64,000 bases of DNA, taken from Eutypa lata (Eukaryota; Ascomycota; Sordariomycetes; Xylariales; Diatrypaceae). Under the pieces are notes generated by a model. It was not told where the DNA came from, did no database searches, and saw only the letters and a program-made list of their open reading frames with translations. Shown here one piece after another: positions 11,001 through 22,516 of the stretch. Made by a program: the position numbers and the translations under genes. The first letter of the stretch is position 1, and each line of letters opens with the position of its first letter. The stretch spans positions 930,001 to 994,000 of the forward strand of contig JAKULF010000014.1 of the NCBI GenBank assembly GCA_022661535.1. Direction: 5' to 3'.

Positions 11001-11100
11001 TGACAAGAGTGGGATTTGAACCCACGAGGATTGCTCCACCAGGAAATTGCTTGTTAAGGTGGCCTTAACCTGGCGCCATAACCAACTCGGCCATCTTGCC
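11001..11100 (-). tRNA. tRNA-Leu(AAG) with an 18-nt intron
   Basis: The minus strand folds as a class II tRNA. The acceptor stem pairs GGCAAGA with TCTTGTC (one G-T pair), followed by discriminator A. The D arm begins GCCGAG, and the T arm is GTGGG-TTCAAAT-CCCAC. The anticodon stem CCAGG/CCTGG closes only if 18 nt (11062-11045) are removed one base 3' of the anticodon, the canonical position for eukaryotic tRNA introns. The anticodon AAG is at 11066-11064. A variable arm with a GGA/TCC stem confirms the leucine class. The span includes the discriminator base. Confidence 0.93.
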
Positions 11101-11504
11101 GTTGGTTGCCTTTGTTGGTACGTTTTGTTTTTATTAAGGTAAAAGTATAAAACTCTAGTTAGTGGCTTGCAGGACTCAGGAGGGCTTCTTCGTCCAAGGT
11201 GGAGCCAAACAACCATTGATAACCGATATGAATTTAAAAGATGGACCCAGGTAGCTTTTTAGTTTTATTTTGGAGGTGTAGGATCCTGCGTCATCCAGTA
11301 CAACAATAACTGATTATTAACCATCTCATGAGAATTCTTAATCTTTAACGAACTAGACTTAGTCCTTTCTTTCCCCTTGGTTGCGGGTTCCTCGACCTAA
11401 TGTCATCCTTATAGTTTTGAAACTATCCTTCCCCCCTTCTTTTCTTCTTTTAGACGTTCACTATAGATAGATCCTCACTCCTCACATTCCGGCAGCGTAA
11501 CAAA
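11101..11504. other. Spacer between tRNA-Leu and CYM1
   Basis: About 400 bp holding the upstream side of both genes. A pyrimidine-rich CT stretch lies near 11365-11455, just before the CYM1 start, as is common in ascomycete promoters. No gene is seen. Confidence 0.4.
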
Positions 11505-14500
11505 ATGTTGCGCAATACAGTCAAAAGTGCAGCGAGGAAGGCTGTTACTGAGCTTTCTCAATATCCCAAACCTGGGGATAAGCTTCATGGCTTCACTCTA
11601 TTACGGTCGAAACATGTGCCCGAGCTCGAGATGACAGCTTTACATCTGAAGCATGATAAGACCGGTGCCGACTACCTCCATATCGCTCGCGACGATAGCA
11701 ACAATGTATTCTCTATCGGCTTCAAGACAAACCCACCCGATGACACAGGGGTTCCTCATATTCTCGAACACACCACACTATGCGGTAGTGAGAAATATCC
11801 CATTCGAGATCCTTTCTTCAAGATGCTACCAAGAACTCTATCCAACTTCATGAATGCATTTACTGCCTCCGACCATACCTATTATCCCTTCGCTACCACG
11901 AATGCCCAGGACTTCCAAAACCTCATGTCTGTCTACTTAGACGCCACCCTTCATCCTCTTCTCAAGCAGACCGACTTCACTCAAGAAGGATGGCGCATTG
12001 GACCCGAGAATCCCCAAGTTGCAGCCGCTGAAGGCGGGGAGGCCAAGGCCGAGGACAGCAAACTGGTTTTCAAGGGTGTTGTGTACAACGAGATGAAAGG
12101 TCAGATGTCAGATGCAGGCTACATCTTCTACATTCGTTTTCAAGACCACATATTTCCCTCGATCAACAACTCAGGTGGCGATCCCCAGAAGATTACAGAC
12201 TTGACCTATGAGCAGCTGAAGAGCTTCCATGCCGAACATTATCACCCAAGCAACGCGAAGTTGATGACGTATGGCGATATGCCGCTAGCGGACCATTTGA
12301 AGGAGATAGATGCACGGATGGACGTGTTTGACAAAATTCAAGCTGATGTTGAATGCAAACAGCCTATTACTCTAAGTGATGGCCCTAAGACGGTGAAAGT
12401 CTTTGGGCCAATAGATCCTCTGGCTGATCCAGATAAGCAGTACAAAACGTCAGTATCGTGGATTACTGGGGATACCAGAGATGTTCTGGAGTCGTTTTCC
12501 CTGGCCATCCTGTCTTCTCTCTTGATGGATGGTTACGGATCTCCACTCTATAAAGGGCTGGTAGAGAGTGGCCTTGGTACGGACTGGAGTCCCAACTCAG
12601 GCTATGACAGCTCGGCGATGACGGGAATATTCTCCATTGGCTTGACTGGGGTGGCCCAGGAGAACGTCGAGAAAGTGAAGGGAGAGGTGCAGAGGATACT
12701 TAGCGAGGTCCGTGGAAAGGGCTTTGAGAAGTCCAAGATCGACGGCTACCTACACCAGTTGGAGTTAAGTCTTAAGCATAAGACCGCAAACTTCGGTGTT
12801 TCCGTATTGCATCGACTCAAAGGCAAGTGGTTTAACGGTGCTGATCCTTTCAAGTCCCTGGCGTGGAACGATACTGTGGCTGCATTTGAGGCCAAACTCG
12901 CTGAAGGGGGATATCTTGAGGGATTGATGGACAAGTATCTTCTGAAAGACAATACTTTTGACTTTACAATGGCACCTTCCGAGACGTTCAGTGCGGAACT
13001 TGCTAAGGAAGAGGAAGATAGGTTGGCTTCGAAGATCGTTCAAGCAACAAAAGACGCAGGCGGCGAAGAGGAGGCACGCAAATTCTTCGAACAGCGAGAG
13101 TTGGAACTACTCTCTGAGCAGGGCAAGTCTAATACTCAAGATTTAAGCTGCCTGCCCACGGTCTACGTTAAAGATATTCCGAGGCAAAAGGAAGCTGTTG
13201 AAGTACGGGACGAGACCGCTCATGGTACTACAATTCAATGGCACGAGGCTCCTACCAACGGCCTCACTTACTTCCGCGCAATCAACACGCTCGAGAATCT
13301 CCCTGACGAACTCAGAGTTCTGATCCCGTTATTCACCGATTCCATCATGCGCTTAGGAACAAAAGATATGACCATGGAGCAGCTGGAGGACCTGATCAAA
13401 TTGAAGACGGGAGGTGTATCAATTGGATATCACTCCACCCCTTCCCCAACCGACTTCCATCAGGCTTCGGAGGGTTTAGCCTTCACTGGCATGGCGCTTG
13501 ACCGGAATGTACCAGTGATGTTTGATCTGATCCGCAAACTTGTCTTGGAAACCAATTTTGACAGTCCCGAGGCTGCACTTCGTATTCGACAATTGCTAGA
13601 AGCCTCAGCCGATGGCGTGGTGAATGACATCGCTTCTTCTGGTCATGCATTTGCTCGGAGATATGCGGAGTCTGGTCTGACTCGCAATGCCTACTTTGGC
13701 GAGCAAGTTGGTGGTCTATCACAGGTAAAGTTAACTACTTCGCTTGCCGGCCGATCTCCATCAGACCAGTACGAGGATGTGATTGAAAAGCTGAAGCAAA
13801 TTCAAAAATTTGCCTTGGCTGGAAACACGATGCGTACAGCTTTGACTTGTGGATCCGACAGTTCCCAGGAGAATTCAAAGGCATTGGGGCAGTTTATGAT
13901 ATCCCGCCCTGCCGAGCCAGTTTCATTTTCACCGTCGAACCAAAAATTCACACGAGATATTAAAGCCTTTTTCCCGCTCCCATACCAAGTCTACTACGGC
14001 AGTCTCGCCCTTCCTACCGTCTCATATACTTCCTCCTATGGCGCCCCACTCCAGATCCTCGCACAACTGCTCACTCATAAACACTTACATCACGAGATCC
14101 GTGAAAAGGGTGGAGCCTACGGTGGTGGCGCGTATATGAAAGGCCTGGATGGTCTGTTCGGCTTCTACTCTTACCGCGACCCCAACCCACAGAATACGCT
14201 TTCCATCATGCGAAATGCTGGTCGCTGGGCCCTCGATAAAGAATGGTCTAGCCAGGACTTCGAAGAGGCCAAGATTTCCGTGTTCCAGAGTGTTGACGCT
14301 CCTAGATCTGTCAATACCGAGGGTATGGACCGATTTGTCTCTGGCATTACCGAGGAGATGAAGCAGAAACGACGCGAGCAACTCCTAGATGTAACCAAGG
14401 ACCAGGTTCGCGAAGTTGCTCAGAAGTACATCGTTGACGCCCTTGCTAGGGAGGAAGAGAGAGTTGTCTTCCTTGGTAAGAAGCAGGATTGGGTCGATAA

Positions 14501-14555
14501 CTCTTGGAATATCCACGAAATGGATGTCAATGGTGTGGCATTACCTGAGTCGTGA
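11505..14555 (+). CDS. CYM1: Mitochondrial presequence protease (M16C)
   Basis: A single 1016-codon frame with no intron encodes a pitrilysin-family M16C metallopeptidase. The inverted zinc motif is H85-x-x-E88-H89 (HILEH), followed by [10 protein letters not shown](I)RDPFF, which is diagnostic for PreP/Cym1. The basic, Ser-containing N-terminus ([13 protein letters not shown]) fits a mitochondrial targeting peptide. Near the C-terminus, [11 protein letters not shown] matches the second-half substrate-binding Arg/Tyr region. Length is close to yeast Cym1 (989 aa). In the matrix or intermembrane space these enzymes degrade cleaved presequences and other short unstructured peptides. It stands alone, 404 bp downstream of the tRNA-Leu gene on the opposite strand. 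Confidence 0.95.
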   Translation: MLRNTVKSAARKAVTELSQYPKPGDKLHGFTLLRSKHVPELEMTALHLKHDKTGADYLHIARDDSNNVFSIGFKTNPPDDTGVPHILEHTTLCGSEKYPIRDPFFKMLPRTLSNFMNAFTASDHTYYPFATTNAQDFQNLMSVYLDATLHPLLKQTDFTQEGWRIGPENPQVAAAEGGEAKAEDSKLVFKGVVYNEMKGQMSDAGYIFYIRFQDHIFPSINNSGGDPQKITDLTYEQLKSFHAEHYHPSNAKLMTYGDMPLADHLKEIDARMDVFDKIQADVECKQPITLSDGPKTVKVFGPIDPLADPDKQYKTSVSWITGDTRDVLESFSLAILSSLLMDGYGSPLYKGLVESGLGTDWSPNSGYDSSAMTGIFSIGLTGVAQENVEKVKGEVQRILSEVRGKGFEKSKIDGYLHQLELSLKHKTANFGVSVLHRLKGKWFNGADPFKSLAWNDTVAAFEAKLAEGGYLEGLMDKYLLKDNTFDFTMAPSETFSAELAKEEEDRLASKIVQATKDAGGEEEARKFFEQRELELLSEQGKSNTQDLSCLPTVYVKDIPRQKEAVEVRDETAHGTTIQWHEAPTNGLTYFRAINTLENLPDELRVLIPLFTDSIMRLGTKDMTMEQLEDLIKLKTGGVSIGYHSTPSPTDFHQASEGLAFTGMALDRNVPVMFDLIRKLVLETNFDSPEAALRIRQLLEASADGVVNDIASSGHAFARRYAESGLTRNAYFGEQVGGLSQVKLTTSLAGRSPSDQYEDVIEKLKQIQKFALAGNTMRTALTCGSDSSQENSKALGQFMISRPAEPVSFSPSNQKFTRDIKAFFPLPYQVYYGSLALPTVSYTSSYGAPLQILAQLLTHKHLHHEIREKGGAYGGGAYMKGLDGLFGFYSYRDPNPQNTLSIMRNAGRWALDKEWSSQDFEEAKISVFQSVDAPRSVNTEGMDRFVSGITEEMKQKRREQLLDVTKDQVREVAQKYIVDALAREEERVVFLGKKQDWVDNSWNIHEMDVNGVALPES

Positions 14556-15491
14556 TTTGCTTTTACCATATAACTGTTGTATATATGTATAACCACTTGT
14601 ACAATATTGTACATATACCCTTCTCCAGCATACCGAGGGCCATGGAATATAATGCTCTCAGGCATGTAATCATGCTAAATCCCCCCTAGCCCCCCTTTTT
14701 CCCACAGAATTTCTTTGACATGTGCTACTATGTGCTAAATCAACTATACACACATAATTATGCCAACTGCATTCAGCGTTCAGATACGATACGTCTTCAT
14801 GTTCAGAGCTCTCCTCACGGGGAGACTCTAGAACCCCATAACATGGAGACCACAGCTACGACGCGAGAGTAATTTCATACAATAGAAGTCGGGTTAGTTG
14901 ATGTCCCGGAAGGGACGGACACAGACCCAGCTTCTTCTATCCGCTCGTTCTTTCAGACTCGGATTCCTCAGATTTGGAACTTCGGACTATAGAACAGAGT
15001 ACATACTCTATCCTAGTTAAAACCTCAGCAGATCCTTAGTAAAATCGATAGGTATGTGTGTTCCCTTGACTTGAATGTCGCTAGTGTGTCGACATCTGTG
15101 AAATCAGTGCATATATTGCGGTTTAAGACTACCAGTGACTGCCTACGTACCTGGATAGCCCAGAGCTTCCTTGCTACCTGCATGTATGTACCTAGTTAAG
15201 TATCTTAGCGTTACACTTTGTAATACAACATAACTTTAATCCACACGTCGTTTCTAACGGAGATCTCCAATAATGAAATTCTCTGTTCTTGTTAAAAAGA
15301 AACATTCGACAATGGTTTTATACAGAAATGTCGCATAGCAGACAAAAAGACAATATGGGCAAAAAAGAATACAACATGAAATAGCTTCTAATAGATGAAT
15401 TACATATATCTAACGTACATTTTACCAAGTCAAAACAATTCGTCCATTCATTATCTAAGACACACCCCCCCCCCCTTTTTTTTTAAACCTT
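14556..15491. other. Convergent 3' spacer with poly-C/poly-T tract
   Basis: Spacer between CYM1 and the glycosyltransferase gene. A run of 11 C followed by 9 T (15465-15484) lies directly beyond the glycosyltransferase stop codon. No gene is supported. Confidence 0.6.
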
Positions 15492-16829
15492 TCATACCTT
15501 CTCATCCCTCTTGAGAATGAACTTCCACATCGCCTCAGCGGCGGTCTTCGCGCCGTCCATGTTATTTATCGTGTCGCCCAGCTTCCTAGCCTTGGCCGCG
15601 TAGCTGGGGTCGTCCAGCACGGCGCGCACCGCGTTGTGGATGGTCCTGGCCTTCCAGAACTGGCGCTGGATGCGGATGCCCGCGCCCGCGTCCATGACGT
15701 TGTCCAGGTTCGTCTGCTGCTCGATCTGCAGCGCCACGCCGACGATGGGCTTCCCCGCCGCCACGGCCGTCTGCACGGTCCCCTGCCCGCCGTGGATGAC
15801 GGCCACGTCGGCGAGCGCGCTGGCCGCCGTCGCCGGGATGAACCGCTGCGTCACGAGCAGCCGCGGGTCGCCCGCCGCCACTTCCTGCGCCTTCTCCACC
15901 GAGCAGATCGATGGCGACGCCAGCACCACCGCCTTCCAGTTGTCCTCCTTGCTCAGCCGGAACGCCTTGATCGCCTCGAACAGGAACTCCTCCGTCCCCG
16001 AGCTCCCCATGGTCACCAGGATCGAGGGGCCTGGACCCTTCGTCATGTGATCCACGATGTCCTTGTCGAGCTCGCCGCCGTTCGTGGCGAAAAGCGGGCC
16101 CGTGATGACGATATTCTTAGGCAGCCGGTTCGCGTAATCGGCGTGGAATATCGGATGGTCGTTGACCAGGTTCAGGTCGGCCATGTTCATGTCGAAGAGC
16201 GAGATGGGGCCCTTGTTGGACCAGCCGCACTGAGCGGCCGCCTCGCCCAGGTTGTGCTGCCAGAAGATGGGCGCCTTCTTCACCATGACGCCGCTGGCGA
16301 GCCACGCGAGCCACCGCCGCGCGGGCCGCGGCAGGCGCGTCACGACGGGGATCATGTCGGGCAGGTCGCGGATGAGGCCGTGGCAGAAGGCGCCCGGGTG
16401 GAGCGGGACGGGGAGGAAGTTGATGGTGCGGATGCCGAGCATGCGGGCGGCCAGGCTGGCGGGCGCCCACATGCCGTGGAAGACGACGTCGGGCTGGAGC
16501 TCGCGGAAGGCGGCCAGCTGGCCCTCGATGAACCCCCGCGCGATCTCCGCCGACCCGAAGAACTCGGGGAAGCTCCACCCCAGGTCGTGCGCCACGCTGA
16601 TGCCCTTGACGCGCGGCTGCGCCGCCGCGATCGGGAACCCCGCGTCCGTGATCATGTACTCGAACCGCGACCCGCACGAGAGGAACGTGATCCGCAGGTC
16701 CAGGTCCGGGTCCGCGCCGGCGGGGCGCTGGTCCCGCAGCGCGACGGCCATGGCGATCGCGCGCGTCGTGTCGCCCGCATCCTGGAAGGCCACGCTGACT
16801 ACCACGTGGATGCTGTTCCGGTGGACCAT
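15492..16829 (-). CDS. Family-1 (GT-B) UDP-glycosyltransferase-like protein
   Basis: An intronless 445-aa frame. The C-terminal half has the GT1 nucleotide-sugar region: LVTMGSSGT, then ADVAVIHGGQGTVQTAVAAGKPIVG and a QQTNLDNV segment, as in macrolide/sterol-type UGTs. The N-terminal acceptor domain starts with a short beta strand (HVVVSVAF) but has lost the usual GHxxP wording. No signal peptide or clear membrane anchor is visible, so it is probably cytosolic. The acceptor is unknown; small lipophilic metabolites are the usual substrates of fungal soluble GT1 enzymes. The gene is visibly GC-rich at third positions compared with its flanks, and long open frames on the other strand (for example 15636-16841) are a by-product of this bias. 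It lies about 1 kb downstream of an MFS exporter on the same strand. Confidence 0.85.
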   Translation of the reverse strand: MVHRNSIHVVVSVAFQDAGDTTRAIAMAVALRDQRPAGADPDLDLRITFLSCGSRFEYMITDAGFPIAAAQPRVKGISVAHDLGWSFPEFFGSAEIARGFIEGQLAAFRELQPDVVFHGMWAPASLAARMLGIRTINFLPVPLHPGAFCHGLIRDLPDMIPVVTRLPRPARRWLAWLASGVMVKKAPIFWQHNLGEAAAQCGWSNKGPISLFDMNMADLNLVNDHPIFHADYANRLPKNIVITGPLFATNGGELDKDIVDHMTKGPGPSILVTMGSSGTEEFLFEAIKAFRLSKEDNWKAVVLASPSICSVEKAQEVAAGDPRLLVTQRFIPATAASALADVAVIHGGQGTVQTAVAAGKPIVGVALQIEQQTNLDNVMDAGAGIRIQRQFWKARTIHNAVRAVLDDPSYAAKARKLGDTINNMDGAKTAAEAMWKFILKRDEKV

Positions 16830-17881
16830 AGTAGGCTATAGGTAAATTAAAAGGCAAAACAGCGCAGTGGTCGTCGCAAAGGGGAGTGGGCAATTAATTC
16901 TTGTTCGAAGTCTCCGTCTGTACACACAAGACTAAGTGTATATATATGGGAATCAAAGCAACACAACAACACTTGCGAAGAACGCCATTTATCGCATGGC
17001 TTGCCTGGGTGTTTATTAAAATAAAATAAAAACCGGGCACATCGTATGAGGCAGCTATGTATGCTAGAACCCGAAAAGGCTTGTAAGCCCCTTTACGGGT
17101 TTCGCCTTGTAGAAGTCCGACAGCTGGACGCACGATGGGTCTACATATTCTTCGAAGAAGCCAATGATTTTGCGCGGCGACGCTGACTAGACGCCAACGG
17201 TCGGCCAAGAGCGAGGGATCCGCAAACCGCCAAGGGTCTACGGGCCCGAAGAGTGAGGGATCACACAAGGGTTCCCACCCATGTCCGAGGCCGCCACCCA
17301 ACCCGATATATAGTGGGGTTACACAGCAGCAATCGAGGCTGACGGCTTGAGAGATCGCGGAACATCCCATGGTAATCATATGGACTGCCGTTTAACTATG
17401 TATACGGCGAAAAGGGTATCCGAATGCCGACATAGGACCTGTACTCTTTCACATACATAGGTACTTTCCTACCGTGGAATTATCAGAGTACTGACTATAT
17501 AGGCACTGTCTGTAGATAAAAGTTGGCGGTTGTTGACGGCAGTGCTGGAAGCTACGTGGGGGTATATTGGGGATATATTTGACAACACACAGATAACTTC
17601 TAGTTCCTAGATCTTTCGAGTGAGGAATTTCTCGATGACTTATAACGCATACCGTAGCTTGAGAAAAGACTACACGGGGAACACCGAGGATACTGTCTCA
17701 ACGATGTCTCTAGTAGATGAAGAGGGCTCGCGTTTCAAGACTGAAACCAGATGCAGCCAACAAGAATACCATATAGTATTTGTCATTATTCCTATAAGTC
17801 TATAGTCTATATCATTCAAGGTCGTCAAATATTACTGTTAGATCTACATAGCTACAATAGATATAATCGCTCCTACGTGCT
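16830..17881. other. Spacer between glycosyltransferase and MFS genes
   Basis: Holds the promoter of the glycosyltransferase gene and the 3' flank of the MFS gene. A TATATATA run at about 16938-16946 could serve the glycosyltransferase gene. A 161-codon frame (16894-17379, minus) has no recognisable domains and is not called. Confidence 0.5.
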
Positions 17882-19993
17882 CTACTTCTTCTCTCTTACC
17901 TCCTCGCCAGGAGGTGCCGAAGCTGACTCATCCCGTGTGACCTTCTCCTCCCCTATACCCCTCGTATTACTATCCCCCCTCTGCTGCTCCCGCTCCACCA
18001 AGACGGAGGAGCTCGACGACTCCTCGTCGCCCTTCGCGTGCATGTCGTCCTTGACGCTGCGCCACTCCATGGCGAGCGCAGCCGGGACCCCCAAGCACGA
18101 GACGATAAGCGCAGCGAAGAACGGGCCGCGTGTCAAGCTGACATTGTACGCGTCGAGCACCTGCGGCAGGAGGTCCGCCGGGACGATCTGCTTCAGTTCC
18201 GTGGCGCCCGACTGCACGACGAGCGCCAGGTCGATGCCGTCGCCCATCGCCTCCAGGGCGCTCGTGAACTTGTCCAGGAACAGGTTCTGCCCGACAGCCA
18301 CGAACACGGCACCTCCCAGCGTCTGGCACACGGCGAGCAGCGCCGTGCCCGTGGCGATATCGGGCGTGGGGAGCACGACCTGGACCGCGAGGTTGGGCTG
18401 CTGCATGGTGAAGCCGACGCCCAGTCCCAAAATAACCTGAAACCCGATCCAGGCACCAGTCGGGCTCAGCGCGTACCAGGTGATAAGTAAGCCGGCGCCG
18501 GTAGCCATGAGGCACGAGCCGGCGACCATGAAGGGGGTGTAGTAGCCCAGACGCTGCACCAGGCCACCGCTCGCGACGGATCCGAATACAACTGAGAGCA
18601 CGAGCGGGATGGTGTCGACGCCTGACTGCATAGCCGAGACGTTCTGGATCGCCTGGAACCACAGGGGGATGTACGTCGCGACGGTCATCATCACCGCGCC
18701 CACACAGAACTGCGAAATACCACCCATCACGACGCTGCGCTGCAGGAGCACGCGCCCTGGTATAGTAGCAGTCGTATTTCGGGTCACGTACTGCCACACG
18801 CAGAAGGCGATTAAGAGCACACTGAAGACGACGAGGAGCGCTATAACGCGCGGTGCATTCCAGCTGTATTCGGCGCCACCCCATTGTAGAGCAAGCAAGA
18901 GGCATGTTATGGCGGCGAGGAACAAGACCGTCCCCAGAGGATCCAGATCCTTCGCGGTTTCCTTCCAGTTACTTGTGGTCTTTCCGGGCCGACCTCGCTC
19001 TTTGAGCCGTAAGACCAGTAGAACGACAATCATGGTGAAGCCGCCAATCGGTAAATTAACGTAGAAACACCAACGCCAAGTAGCCCTCGAACCGGTGAAG
19101 ACGCCACCGAGCAAGGGGCCCACGACACTCGCGACGCCGAAGCAGGCGCCGAAGAGGCCCTGGAGCAAAGGGCGGCGGTGGAGAGGCACCGTCTTGGTCA
19201 TAATGAGTATAGCGCCCGTAAAAACGGCGCTGCTCCCTAACCCCTGAATAGCGCGACCTATGATGAGAACTATTGACGAGGGCGCGGCACCGCAAACAGC
19301 CGATCCGACCTCGAATAGCACGATACCCGATAGGAACACGGGCTTGGAGGGGAAGAAGGTGTAGATGCGCCCATAGGGAAGGATGAACCCGCACGCCGTC
19401 AGCATGTACGCCGACGTGTACCAACCGATGTCCCCGATCGACCCGAACTCGTCTGTAATGGCTGGGATTGCGGGCCCTAGAATCGTCCGGTCTAGTGCTA
19501 CCAGGAAGATAGAAATATATAGCGAAAACATAACGAGAGCAGTTTTGGCCGGGGATGGATAGGCAGGAGACTGGGTTGGCGGTACCTGGCCACCCTGGAT
19601 CGGACCTGGTTCTGTAGAGGTGGGCGAGCTTCCGTCTGTGATCCCGGGCCCATCGGTATTCAAAGGATGCGGGGAGACATCTGGGTTTGTGATAGCATTA
19701 TCGTGGTCGTTGGGCAGGGGCGATCGTGAGAACGAGGGTTGCTTAGATGGGTGCAGCGATTCCAACACGTCCTGCGTAAATGATAGCCGGGGGTGTATAA
19801 TCTCCTCGGATAGCGGTAGCGAGCCACCATTGCTGTTTCGGGACGACTGCCGCGTGAATTCCCCTGCCGGACCGTGAACGTGCGATGATGCCGTCGTGTC
19901 TATGCTGATATGTCGTTCGTGGGGATGCTGGGCTGACTTCATCTCAGGCAACGGCTCTAATGTAACCTGGGTTGAGTCTACTGAGTGTGTCAT
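17882..19993 (-). CDS. MFS multidrug/metabolite exporter, DHA2 (14-TM) type
   Basis: An intronless frame of 703 aa. About 145 N-terminal residues are Ser/Pro/His-rich and probably cytosolic. Transmembrane segments follow, beginning ALVMFSLYISIFLVALDRTILGPAIP, which carries the LDxTIV-like DHA motif. The loop motif YGRIYTFFPSKPVFL matches MFS motif A, and GRAIQGLGSSAVFTG with GPLLGGVFT matches motif C of drug:H+ antiporters. The hydrophobic segment count is near 14 and a charged C-terminal tail (EESSSSS) follows, as in DHA2 pumps such as those in mycotoxin clusters. Predicted role: proton-coupled efflux of small molecules at the plasma membrane. The adjacent glycosyltransferase gene on the same strand hints at export of a glycosylated product, but no biosynthetic core gene is beside them. 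Confidence 0.92.
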   Translation of the reverse strand: MTHSVDSTQVTLEPLPEMKSAQHPHERHISIDTTASSHVHGPAGEFTRQSSRNSNGGSLPLSEEIIHPRLSFTQDVLESLHPSKQPSFSRSPLPNDHDNAITNPDVSPHPLNTDGPGITDGSSPTSTEPGPIQGGQVPPTQSPAYPSPAKTALVMFSLYISIFLVALDRTILGPAIPAITDEFGSIGDIGWYTSAYMLTACGFILPYGRIYTFFPSKPVFLSGIVLFEVGSAVCGAAPSSIVLIIGRAIQGLGSSAVFTGAILIMTKTVPLHRRPLLQGLFGACFGVASVVGPLLGGVFTGSRATWRWCFYVNLPIGGFTMIVVLLVLRLKERGRPGKTTSNWKETAKDLDPLGTVLFLAAITCLLLALQWGGAEYSWNAPRVIALLVVFSVLLIAFCVWQYVTRNTTATIPGRVLLQRSVVMGGISQFCVGAVMMTVATYIPLWFQAIQNVSAMQSGVDTIPLVLSVVFGSVASGGLVQRLGYYTPFMVAGSCLMATGAGLLITWYALSPTGAWIGFQVILGLGVGFTMQQPNLAVQVVLPTPDIATGTALLAVCQTLGGAVFVAVGQNLFLDKFTSALEAMGDGIDLALVVQSGATELKQIVPADLLPQVLDAYNVSLTRGPFFAALIVSCLGVPAALAMEWRSVKDDMHAKGDEESSSSSVLVEREQQRGDSNTRGIGEEKVTRDESASAPPGEEVREKK

Positions 19994-21532
19994 GATGGCT
20001 GATAATTGCTAGCTTCTTGCCATCATATCCCTATACTAGACTGTTTCGTAGATATATAAAACGTGTAAAGGTCATCGTTCCTGTACCGTCTCCATGGCTA
20101 TAAAACTGAGGGGCCTCAAACTTTTATGAGAATGTTCAACCCCATCATCCACCATGCGTAGACGGAAATTTCCATCGAATTGTCGGTACGCTATCATCCG
20201 TGGGCACGTGTCCCGAGAAGGCCTTCACGACATAAGCATGCCCAACCACACCCTGGCTGAGCTAGTTAGACGATCGGTCAACACCACGAGAGCCCGGATA
20301 TGGGAAGCCCAGCACCGGAACATAGGTGGGGTTCCGGACTTACATGTCACAAAGAATGCAGATCAGCCTATGGAGACGCCACATCGGCGCCAGAAACCAA
20401 CTTGACCGGAAGTATTGGCCTTTTGATTGGGATTGCCTGATAGCCGTATGCAGGTTGGTCTAACACCATTTTACATCCCTCCAACTGTCAATGTGGCACG
20501 ATATCGGCCAGCACAATACGACGGCAGGGTACGAAGTATGAGACAAGCAAGATTAATAGCGACTCGAAAAAACATTATGGCGCTAAATGAATATTGAACT
20601 ATTCATATTTGTATGATACCAGCATGGGGTGGGTTATGACTTGGTTCTTTAATACCAGGCCAATAAGGGGTGCAAGATAAGACGGAATATGCCGGTGGTT
20701 AATTTCTTACATACCCGAAACCTACAGGTGACGCAACAGACACATGCTAAGTGAAAGCAAGAGCCTCTCTGAGAGGTGAAGCAAAGACCACATTCCCCTT
20801 CTCGGCTTGGACTTTCTTCCACGAACCTTTCTACTCTCCGACAGCTAACCCACAATATACATCGTCAAGGATGAGAACGTCACCTATCTAAGGAGGAAGT
20901 GAGCTTTGATCACAGAGTCCCGGTATCCTTATCGAGGGTTTTTTTGCCCAAAGCTAGGTAGTTGCTAATCTGAAGGTAGAGTCGCAGTACCGGATATCGG
21001 GGCACCGTGAAGGCTGTTTCTCCATCTGAGGGCTAGTAAGCATCGGGCCTCTGGACCAAAACCAGAACCGCGAAATGATCCAAGTAATTATCTCAGCAGA
21101 CTGGGACTTGCTCAACGAGTCGTTCGATTCGGCATTGTCTTGGTCCCGAACCGCCGTCCAAACTGCCGTCGCCGATATTTTGTAAAGTCGGGGACGGAAT
21201 CGAACATATGGATACAGAAAAATAGTGAAATAACCAAGACGATAATTAGGTGATCTGTTATCGTAATTACCTAAATGAGTTAATGACATCCATTTCCCCT
21301 TTTGAAGTTCCGCCGAAGATGTGTCGTGTTTGGGATTTTTTTATTAAACAGTAGAGGTTCGGACATGATGCTTCATACTTAGCATCCTAACCTGTTGAAT
21401 GCATGCGCGTCAATTGACATTGAGATATCATCCATCATTCTTATTGGTACCATGTGGTGGTGAGTGCGTAGACCTTTCGCAAGGAGGCAGGACTTTTGCC
21501 ATGCCGGGAAACCTCCTTGTATGACAAGTTGG
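19994..21532. other. Intergenic, MFS promoter side
   Basis: A TATA-like ATATATAAAAC string lies near 20049-20060, about 55 bp upstream of the MFS start. An 83-codon frame at 20154-20405 (+) and others are not supported by any recognisable content. Confidence 0.45.
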
Positions 21533-22510
21533 TTAAGCGGTCTGTAAATCAAATATGGCGGCATGCACTTCCTCCGGATCATCCTCAATATCGTCGTCAC
21601 CTTCGGCGTCTTCGTTTTCTGTGACATCCTCTGAGTATTGCGCGTCTCTAGTAACATCGGGATTGTCCTCGATATCACCCGCAACTTCACCTTCAGCATC
21701 ATCCTCAATTTCACCCTCGGCGTCACCCTCAGCTTCACCCTCGGCGTCACTTTCCATTTCACCTGCAACTTCGCCCTCAGCTTCATGTGTAGCATCACCA
21801 TTGACTTCGGTATCAACTTCATCCATTGTTTCAGTTTTTATGTGTCCATCCAAGTCGCCTCTTTCGTTCTGGGAGATTCCCTCGGTTGCATCCGAATCGT
21901 CGTCCGAGTCATCACTCGAGTCGTCCAGCTCAATGAGCTCCGGGGCGGCTGGCGGGATTGTTGCTTCCAGCTGTCCAGAGGCTTGCTGGGGATCATCAGG
22001 TGTAGAACTGCTGGGTGGAAGAGGCAGTGGCCCCATTGACATGCCACTAAGAGGATTGTAGTCCTTCACACGTTCTAGCTCGGATGCTGGGAGATATTTC
22101 TCCCTCTTCTTCCACCAGTGGGTTATAGTAGAGTGTGGTATTTTCCAGAAATTCTCAGCATCCCGCAAGGTAGGTGGGCGATACACGACGGCGCCCTTAT
22201 CCCAATACTCTCTTCGCTGCTTTGCCTCCTCCATACTAAGAGGGGCCATGCCCTGTCTCATGCGAGTAATAGGAAAGTAATGGTCGCGTTGATCAAATCC
22301 ACGAGCATCGGCAAGACGGTGATGTATCAAATACATGAGAACGTCGGTTTTACGCTTCTTGTTGTATGTCGTCTTCGGGCGTACGATGGGCTGTGGCGGA
22401 GGAACTCGGAGATCGCATCTCTTTCGGCGCGTTCCTGGGAAAGGCTTAGGTCCCCTTTTGTTCCTGGTCTTGTAGGAGCCGGGGTTGTATTTGTACCCTA
22501 GAGGAGGCAT
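21533..22510 (-). CDS. Putative HTH-type DNA-binding protein with acidic repeats
   Basis: An intronless frame of 325 aa. The N-terminus is basic and Pro-rich. Residues about 50-145 form a region seen in many uncharacterised filamentous-fungal proteins: a KTDVLMYLIHHR helix followed by RPPTLRDAENFWKIPHSTITHWWKKRE, which reads like a helix-turn-helix with a Trp-Trp end. From about 185 to the end the protein is acidic, with an Asp/Ser run and degenerate Glu-Gly-Glu/Asp-Ala repeats. Comparable domains elsewhere are often linked to transposon-type or CENP-B-like proteins, but I see no transposase catalytic domain here. DNA binding is inferred from the fold-like pattern only. The start ATG at 22510 follows a quasi-palindrome (22517-22553). 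Confidence 0.65.
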   Translation of the reverse strand: MPPLGYKYNPGSYKTRNKRGPKPFPGTRRKRCDLRVPPPQPIVRPKTTYNKKRKTDVLMYLIHHRLADARGFDQRDHYFPITRMRQGMAPLSMEEAKQRREYWDKGAVVYRPPTLRDAENFWKIPHSTITHWWKKREKYLPASELERVKDYNPLSGMSMGPLPLPPSSSTPDDPQQASGQLEATIPPAAPELIELDDSSDDSDDDSDATEGISQNERGDLDGHIKTETMDEVDTEVNGDATHEAEGEVAGEMESDAEGEAEGDAEGEIEDDAEGEVAGDIEDNPDVTRDAQYSEDVTENEDAEGDDDIEDDPEEVHAAIFDLQTA

Positions 22511-22516
22511 TTGTAC

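Noticed and set aside
15636..16841. 401-codon open frame antisense to the glycosyltransferase gene
   Set aside because: Its translation is Arg/Asp/Gly/His-rich low complexity caused by GC-rich third positions on the other strand; the sense frame has clear GT1 motifs.
16894..17379. 161-codon minus frame between glycosyltransferase and MFS genes
   Set aside because: No domain, no plausible composition, lies in the promoter region; no support beyond being open.
17970..18905. 311-codon frame overlapping the MFS gene in another frame
   Set aside because: Arg-rich shadow translation; the MFS frame has clear membrane helices and DHA motifs.
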